A stretch of DNA of 10,837 bases, taken from positions 1-10,837 of the forward strand of contig PMKA01000517.1 of NCBI GenBank assembly GCA_003157575.1. The letters are read 5' to 3'. Source of the DNA: Opitutia bacterium (GTDB taxonomy: Bacteria; Verrucomicrobiota; Verrucomicrobiia; Opitutales; Opitutaceae). Position numbers and translations under genes: made by a program. Below the pieces are notes generated by a model, which was given only the letters and a program-made list of their open reading frames with translations, ran no database searches and was not told the origin of the DNA. Below, one piece after another: positions 6,469 through 10,837 of this stretch (position 1 is its first letter; the number at the start of each line of letters is the position of its first letter).

Positions 6469-6532
6469 GTAGGGCTGCCGCTTGCCGGCATGCCAATCTT
6501 CCCGGTGGCGAGGCGGCGAGCGCCCGCCCTAC
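6469..6532 (-). repeat. 64-bp palindromic element, copy 2 (inverted)
   Basis: The reverse complement of this stretch begins GTAGGGCGGGCGCTCG and ends CAAGCGGCAGCCCTAC, matching copy 1 at 4949-5012 in about 58 of 64 positions by eye. The two copies face opposite ways and bracket the alcohol dehydrogenase gene at about 190 bases upstream and 110 bases downstream. Confidence 0.8.
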
Positions 6533-6559
6533 AGTCGACAAGCTCATCGACTCTGCTCG

Positions 6560-6619
6560 TTCGACAAGCTTAGGGTCCCGAGACAAAGTCGAGGGACTCA
6601 GGACCTTCGGCTTGTCGAA
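6560..6619. repeat. Inverted-arm dispersed repeat between convergent genes
   Basis: TTCGACAAGC at 6560-6569 is perfectly complementary to GCTTGTCGAA at 6610-6619, with 40 bases between. The interior holds GTCGAGGGACTCAGG, as in the copies near 4902 and 5032. Another TCGACAAGCTCATCGA lies just upstream at 6535-6550. It sits between the plus-strand dehydrogenase and the minus-strand rhodanese, where a bidirectional terminator would be expected, but there is no U-run, so termination is only a possibility. Confidence 0.55.
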
Positions 6620-6754
6620 ACGGCGCCCGCCCCACATGCGATTTGCCGGGCGCCGGCCTTACACACCATTCGTGATCGTAGGCATCATTCGTAAGGGCGG
6701 TCCGAATGCCTGAATCCGGCTTGGCCGTTTCCAGGACTCCACGAATCACGCTGT
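6620..6754. other. Intergenic stretch with no recognised element
   Basis: This stretch between the last repeat and the end of the rhodanese gene shows no credible reading frame, tRNA, or clear terminator. The composition is less GC-rich than the repeats to its left. Confidence 0.4.
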
Positions 6755-7147
6755 TCAGGAACCCGGCTCTGTCGGCTCCCCAGAACTCTTCCAACCGCTG
6801 ATGCCGGGGGCAAAATGTTTGACGTTGGTGTAGCCGAGGTTCACCGCCGCAGCTGCCGCCGCCTTGTAAGCCACACATTTCTCGCCGCCACAGTAGGCAA
6901 CGATGAGGGTGGCCTTGTCGGCGGGAAGCAGGCTTGCGAGACGATCGCGGTTTGCGTCAAAGTCGATCGCCCCGGGGATGTGCCCCTCCTTGAAGCTGTC
7001 GCTGCCGTTCGCGTCCAGCAAGACAACCGCCTTGTCGGCGATCGCCTGCTTGAGTTGATCCTGCGAAATGTCCGGATAGGTGCCTGCCGCAAATGCCGCC
7101 GCGGCGACGAAAACGAACGCCGCCAAGATTCCAAGAGGTTTATTCAT
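6755..7147 (-). CDS. Exported single-domain rhodanese-like protein
   Basis: The protein has 130 residues. Residues 1-20 (MNKPLGILAAFVFVAAAAFA) form a Sec-type signal peptide ending AFA-A, so the mature protein should be periplasmic. The rest is one rhodanese domain: VVLLDANGSDSFKEGHIPGA (41-60) carries the conserved GHIPGAI motif, and the active loop is YCGGEKC with the likely catalytic Cys86 and a second Cys91. The arginine often seen in the D-x-R element is replaced (DANG). Rhodaneses carry a persulfide on the loop cysteine and move sulfur or act in redox repair; the substrate is unknown. It lies 95 bases downstream of msrA on the same strand, and the shared export suggests a common envelope role. 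No strong ribosome binding site is seen. Confidence 0.9.
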   Translation of the reverse strand: MNKPLGILAAFVFVAAAAFAAGTYPDISQDQLKQAIADKAVVLLDANGSDSFKEGHIPGAIDFDANRDRLASLLPADKATLIVAYCGGEKCVAYKAAAAAAVNLGYTNVKHFAPGISGWKSSGEPTEPGS

Positions 7148-7242
7148 GGTCCGGCACAGGTACTCACTAACGGCCGTTTTTCAAGGCGGGCAGCCCGAAA
7201 CCGCGGCATGCGCCACGCGTCGACCCGTGCCTTTCATCCGTC

Positions 7243-7851
7243 TCACTCTGAAATAACGCCCTTCTCCTGCAACTTCACGACCTTCGGCTTGATCACGACC
7301 CGGCAGTAGCCCGCAGTCGGGTTCTTCGCGAAATAGTGCTGGTGGTGCTCCTCCGCGGCGTAAAACACCGCAAGCGGCACAATTCCCGTCACGATAGGAT
7401 CGGCATGCCCAGCCTGCGCCGCCGCCCTTGCCTTTTCAGCCGCCTCTTTCTGCGCTTCGTCGGCATACAGGATGATCGAGCGGTATTGGGTCCCCTCGTC
7501 GCCGCCCTGGCAGTTCACCGTGGTCGGATCGTGAGCGTCAAAAAACACCCCGAGCAGCTTTGCATAGCTGGTCGCGGCCGGATCGAAATCAATTCGGACG
7601 ACCTCGGCGTGTCCGGTCGCGTCCGTGCAGACATCCTCGTAGCTTGGGTTCTTCGTGTGGCCGCCCGCGTAGCCGCACACCACCGACTTCACCCCCGGCA
7701 CATGGTCGAACACCGCTTCCATGCACCAGAAGCACCCTCCTCCGACCACCAGCGATTCCGTTTTGTTTTGCATCGGATTTGTCTCCCCGGTCGCCGCGGC
7801 AGTCGCAGTCGCGCCCACCGCCAGCAACAGGCCCAGGATAAATGCTCTCAT
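7243..7851 (-). CDS. msrA: Peptide-methionine (S)-S-oxide reductase MsrA, exported
   Basis: The 202-residue protein reduces the S-epimer of methionine sulfoxide in oxidised proteins. The catalytic motif GCFWC lies at 39-43 (nucleophile Cys40) and is followed by MEAVF, with Glu45. Other signatures are DPTTVNCQGGDEGTQYRS (108-125), AEEHHQHYF (166-174, where most relatives have EEYHQ) and a C-terminal GYCRVV with Cys183 as probable resolving cysteine. The start at 7851 adds a signal peptide (MRAFILGLLLAVGATATAAA), so it should act in the periplasm; an internal ATG at 7773 (MQNKTESLVVGGG) would give a cytosolic form. The frame stays open upstream to 8346, but that part is the antisense of other genes and non-coding sequence. 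The exported rhodanese follows downstream. Confidence 0.94.
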   Translation of the reverse strand: MRAFILGLLLAVGATATAAATGETNPMQNKTESLVVGGGCFWCMEAVFDHVPGVKSVVCGYAGGHTKNPSYEDVCTDATGHAEVVRIDFDPAATSYAKLLGVFFDAHDPTTVNCQGGDEGTQYRSIILYADEAQKEAAEKARAAAQAGHADPIVTGIVPLAVFYAAEEHHQHYFAKNPTAGYCRVVIKPKVVKLQEKGVISE

Positions 7852-7882
7852 GATATCCGGAAGACAGAAATCACCTTCGGCC

Positions 7883-8077
7883 TTATCGCAAGGCGGGTGC
7901 TCGATCGGCCGGTGACCAGGACGTCCCTGTGGCCGCGAGCGTGAGCGAGTGGATCCGAAAGCAAACGCCGGCTCGTTGGTGTTCGTCGCCGAGCAGCGGC
8001 TTGTTCGCGGCGTTGACAATCGCGTCGACGGGAAGCGTCGTGATGCCGTCCCGGACGATTGCGACGCGATGCGACAT
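7883..8077 (-). pseudogene. Truncated macrodomain (ADP-ribose-binding) protein, start only
   Basis: From ATG 8077 the frame reads MSHRVAIVRDGITTLPVDAI and then VNAANKPLLG, which is the opening of a macrodomain (usual form GDIT-L-VDAIVNAAN--LLGGGG). These proteins bind or hydrolyse ADP-ribose adducts. Similarity ends at about 7988, exactly where the glycine-rich loop should begin, and the frame continues with unrelated residues to a stop at 7883. The catalytic loop and the rest (over 100 residues) are missing. It starts nine bases after the stop of the upstream ATPase gene, so an intact ancestor may have been the next gene of that operon. The DNA from 7852 to 7987 shows nothing else recognisable. 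Confidence 0.7.
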
Positions 8078-8086
8078 GGAATTGAG

Positions 8087-10531
8087 TTATGTCTGCGTTG
8101 GAGCCGGCTTATCGAATTGAAGCGCTTGGCGGAGAATTTCGCGCTCTTCCTTGGGCAGCTCGAGCAGAGAACCTTCGTCATGGGTCTTGAGATAGGCGAT
8201 GCCGACCCGCAACAGTCGCAACGGGAGATCGAACTCCGCATGACCAGCCGCAGCAGCCTGCCAGCCTTCAAGCCATTGATCATAACCCGATTCTCCCACC
8301 GGGCTTGCTCCGAGCTCGGTGAGATGCCGCACGAGCGCCTCACCAAGCTGGGTCAACGCGTCATGTTTGGCGAAGAACTCGATGCTTTGGCCTGCACGTT
8401 CATGCCAAATCTCGCGCGATGTGATCTTGTGGAAGACGTTCTGCACAAAAAAGGCCGCGAGATCGCCGCTAAAAGTATCAATCGCGTCTTTCGCAATCAA
8501 GTCGTCCTGAAGCATAGCTAGAGCATCCCGCCACTGATCGTTCGATATCAGGGCAATCACCAAACCCAGCCTCGCATATCGCGCATCCCGTTGTTGAGAC
8601 GTTCCGCCCAATCCGATCGCACGAATGAAATCAGCTATCGCTTCTTGGGTTCGATGCTTCAGCACGTGAATGCAGGCACGCTCCTTGAATGCTCCGACTA
8701 TGATGTCAACGGGTGCATCCGGCATTTCAATGACACGAGTGAAATCGGCCATCGCAGATTCGGTCTTGTCGCGTCTCCAACATATCCCGCGGCGAACTAG
8801 CGCTGCTGCCACGATGTCGACCTGCACTCCAGACAGTTCGATCAGGCGCGTATAGTCGGCGATCGCAGTCTCACCTCGCCCGACTTTTTCATACATTAAT
8901 CCTCGCAGGTGAAGCGCTATCCCCATCAGGACGGCTGGGAGGCCGGGAAGCTCGAACGCTTGCGTAGAATCGACGATCGCCATTTCGGCCTGATCCAGAG
9001 AGAAATGCGCGATTCCCCTTCGCAATAACGAAGTCGCCCTAACGTCAATGGGCAAATCGGTCATTTCCAGTAATCGGTTCGAATGGTCGACTGCGCCCGC
9101 GTAGTCTTTACGGTTGAGACAAGCGATAACAAGCGCCTGCCAGTCCTCTGGCTTGTCGGACTCCTCCGCGACGAGGCGCAGCGTTTCGTATTGTTCGTCG
9201 CTGCAGTGCTGCAGATCGACGTCGGACAATTCGCGGCGAAGCAACTCCACACAATAGCTTTGTTCACCTGACTGCGACTTCGCCAGGGCGGTTTCAAAGT
9301 ATCCCCTACTATACGCACTCGGTAGAAGCTGAACGAGACGCCGCTCCAGATCCTCGCGCTCGTACCACACGCGCAGGAAATCCACCAATAAATCGAGCGG
9401 CTTCCGGTCGTGGTTCGCCTTTACCTGCATCGAGAGGCGCATGAGCGGCTCGGCCAGTTCGTAGCGCGCTTCCCTCCCACGGACATTGGTCGTGACATAG
9501 CCGAACTCGCGGAGCTTTTTCAACTGGCTCGTGGTAGTACCGTGATCTGAGAAGAGCCGCTCGGCGATAACCTTTACCGGGACCGGATGAGCCAACTGAC
9601 AGAGGAATTCGACGATCTTGCGTTGCGGAGGTGAAATCCACCGCAGCCGTTCCTGATAATACGGGGTCAGTTGCTCGTCCACCATCTCCTCGAATGGCCG
9701 GACAAGGTCGTCGAGCGATTCCCGGGTGATAAAATCCGACAGGACGATATGGAGTCGTTGGTTTCCACCAGAAAGGTGGTGGATCGCGCGGACACGGGCG
9801 CGGCCGCGGGAGGTGGAAAGGAACTCGATCAAATCCGGCTGGTTGTTCAGACGGGCGATTCTCTCCATGAGCTCAGTGGCTTCCGGCACCGTCAGCGGTT
9901 GGAGATGCTCGGTATCGAAGAACCCAAAGAACGGTTGGTCCCGGTCTGCCACTCCGGCGAAAAGGCCCTGGGCAGTGGCAATCGTAACGAAACGGGGATT
10001 ATCCTGGATAAAGGCGCGCCAGGACCGCTGTTCCATCACATCGAGCTGGCTGAAGAGCGAGTCCAGATTCTCGATGAAAACGAGCACGGTTCGCCCACCA
10101 ATTCCGTTAAGAAGAGCCGACTCGGCGATCTTCTGCGCCGCTGCGACTTCCTTTCCGTAGACTGCCTCCATCCTCTCTGCTGGAAACTCTTGGGGATAGC
10201 GCTCTGAAAGGGCGCGATAGATCCGAAGCAGTAGTTCCAGAAATGTCGTGCTGGTCTCATCCTCGTTAAGCCAGGCGATGCGCAAGCGGTCGGCAAGATC
10301 GGCCTGCGCCGGCTGCTGCAGCCGGTGATTGAGCAAGGCCAGGAGATGGGTTTTCCCACAACCGCGGGGCCCGACGAAAAGGAGATGATGCTTGGCATCG
10401 GTCAGGACGCTCGCACGGACGCGCTCGACGACTTTTTCGAGCAATTCGTGCCGTTGAACATGAATCTTCTCAAGGTCCTCCGGAGCGGTGCGGTTCGGTG
10501 AAAATCGGGAGATGAAGATGCGGGATTCCAT
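8087..10531 (-). CDS. AAA/STAND-like ATPase with winged helix and TPR-like repeats
   Basis: The 814-residue protein starts with a P-loop NTPase: Walker A GPRGCGKT at 54-61 (Lys60), a Walker B-type strand VLVFIENLDSLF at 149-160 (acidic Glu154 and Asp157), and a sensor-like strand FVTIATAQ (181-188). Residues ~298-365 form a winged helix (PPQRKIVEFLCQLAHPVPVK, then ARYELAEPLMRLS). Residues ~465-655 hold repeats of about 38 residues with RRG or RG and AIADYTRLIE-type helices, a long variant of TPR; a helical C-terminus follows. This is the plan of signal-sensing NTPases (STAND/Orc1-like), in which the repeats detect a ligand and the NTPase switches state. The role is unknown. GGAGGA (complement of 10539-10544) seven bases before the ATG supports the start. 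The gene follows its upstream neighbour by 14 bases. The TPR half is visibly less GC-rich than the window's left part. Confidence 0.88.
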   Translation of the reverse strand: MESRIFISRFSPNRTAPEDLEKIHVQRHELLEKVVERVRASVLTDAKHHLLFVGPRGCGKTHLLALLNHRLQQPAQADLADRLRIAWLNEDETSTTFLELLLRIYRALSERYPQEFPAERMEAVYGKEVAAAQKIAESALLNGIGGRTVLVFIENLDSLFSQLDVMEQRSWRAFIQDNPRFVTIATAQGLFAGVADRDQPFFGFFDTEHLQPLTVPEATELMERIARLNNQPDLIEFLSTSRGRARVRAIHHLSGGNQRLHIVLSDFITRESLDDLVRPFEEMVDEQLTPYYQERLRWISPPQRKIVEFLCQLAHPVPVKVIAERLFSDHGTTTSQLKKLREFGYVTTNVRGREARYELAEPLMRLSMQVKANHDRKPLDLLVDFLRVWYEREDLERRLVQLLPSAYSRGYFETALAKSQSGEQSYCVELLRRELSDVDLQHCSDEQYETLRLVAEESDKPEDWQALVIACLNRKDYAGAVDHSNRLLEMTDLPIDVRATSLLRRGIAHFSLDQAEMAIVDSTQAFELPGLPAVLMGIALHLRGLMYEKVGRGETAIADYTRLIELSGVQVDIVAAALVRRGICWRRDKTESAMADFTRVIEMPDAPVDIIVGAFKERACIHVLKHRTQEAIADFIRAIGLGGTSQQRDARYARLGLVIALISNDQWRDALAMLQDDLIAKDAIDTFSGDLAAFFVQNVFHKITSREIWHERAGQSIEFFAKHDALTQLGEALVRHLTELGASPVGESGYDQWLEGWQAAAAGHAEFDLPLRLLRVGIAYLKTHDEGSLLELPKEEREILRQALQFDKPAPTQT

Positions 10532-10538
10532 GGTCGGA

Positions 10539-10544
10539 TCCTCC
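10539..10544 (-). promoter_or_regulatory. Strong ribosome binding site of the ATPase gene
   Basis: On the minus strand GGAGGA lies seven bases before the ATG at 10531, inside the 14-base gap behind the upstream stop codon (10546-10548). It fixes the start and shows that the two genes are translated from one transcript. Confidence 0.75.
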
Positions 10545-10545
10545 G

Positions 10546-10837
10546 TCAGAGATTGCGGTCAAACCGCCACCACCGGCGAATAAGCGAAAAGCGAAACCTG
10601 TACCTCCCGGAGGAGGGATCCCGCTCGAGGTAATGATCCTGTTGAAGGAGGCGAAGCAGATCGCGCAGCCGATCCGCATCGTCGAATGCCAAACGGTTGC
10701 GCACCTCGCGGAAAATGCCCTCAAAATCCAACGGCTCTCCAGAGGCGACCGCGTCGAGCGCAAGCAAAACAATGGGGGCATCCGAACCATAATACTCGGG
10801 AAGGCGCGTGCGGTAATGAGCGAGATCCCAATCATTG
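10546..10837 (-). CDS. C-terminal part of a second protein, probably an ATPase with a winged helix
   Basis: Ninety-six residues are visible before the stop at 10546; the rest lies beyond the right edge. The frame is open from the edge (NDWDLAHYRTRLPEYYGSDA then PIVLLALDAVASGEPLDF), so the TTG at 10767 is not a genuine start. The segment ADRLRDLLRLLQQDHYLERD followed by GRYRFRFSLIRRWWRFDRNL reads as a winged helix with its beta wing and a basic, tryptophan-rich end. This ending is typical of C-terminal domains of bacterial AAA/STAND ATPases, but no P-loop is in view, so the ATPase label is inference. It overlaps nothing and is 14 bases from the next gene, forming an operon with it. Confidence 0.75.
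   Translation of the reverse strand, partial: NDWDLAHYRTRLPEYYGSDAPIVLLALDAVASGEPLDFEGIFREVRNRLAFDDADRLRDLLRLLQQDHYLERDPSSGRYRFRFSLIRRWWRFDRNL

Noticed and set aside
6393..6532. CRISPR array
   Set aside because: The units follow each other directly without unique spacers, and the full element is palindromic over its whole length.
6560..6619. Rho-independent terminator
   Set aside because: The loop is 40 bases long and no U-run follows on either strand.
7852..8346. Upstream extension of msrA to 8346
   Set aside because: It covers the antisense frame of the ATPase 3' end and the macrodomain remnant; the signal peptide start at 7851 is natural.

Overview
The window is a high-GC bacterial stretch, probably from a Gram-negative organism, because two adjacent proteins carry Sec-type signal peptides suited to a periplasm. 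The intergenic DNA is full of GTAGGG...CCCTAC palindromic repeats, and some coding regions end as broken copies. This style is common in large environmental genomes such as Verrucomicrobiota; that assignment is a guess from style, not a demonstrated placement.

Left region (1-4785, all plus strand). The left edge resembles the 3' end of a group II intron cut off inside domain V. It is followed by a shortened ORF6N-domain protein, an orphan HicB-like protein with no HicA, and then a two-gene unit. The first gene of that unit is a large SNF2/RapA-type helicase with an apparently duplicated N-terminal beta domain. The second, 15 bases downstream, is a 339-residue protein of unknown function with a charged coiled coil. 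Family remnants next to a complete helicase/partner pair suggest an accessory or defence-type locus.

Middle region (4786-6754). A complete iron-dependent alcohol dehydrogenase gene is bracketed by two 64-bp palindromic elements in inverted orientation (about 58 of 64 positions identical by eye), together with copies of a second repeat family. A nearly perfect 13-bp hairpin ends on the base before the dehydrogenase start codon. One of the four usual metal ligands of the enzyme is glutamine instead of histidine. A short ThiS-like fragment lies upstream.

Right region (6755-10837, all minus strand). In the direction of transcription there is the C-terminal end of one protein, probably an ATPase, then a complete 814-residue AAA/STAND-like ATPase with a winged helix and TPR-like repeats, starting 14 bases after the first gene's stop. 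Directly behind it is the broken start of a macrodomain protein. Further on are an exported MsrA methionine sulfoxide reductase and an exported single-domain rhodanese, plausibly acting in envelope sulfur/redox repair. The paired ATPases with the helicase pair elsewhere in the window are the best candidates for undescribed conflict systems, but nothing here proves that role.
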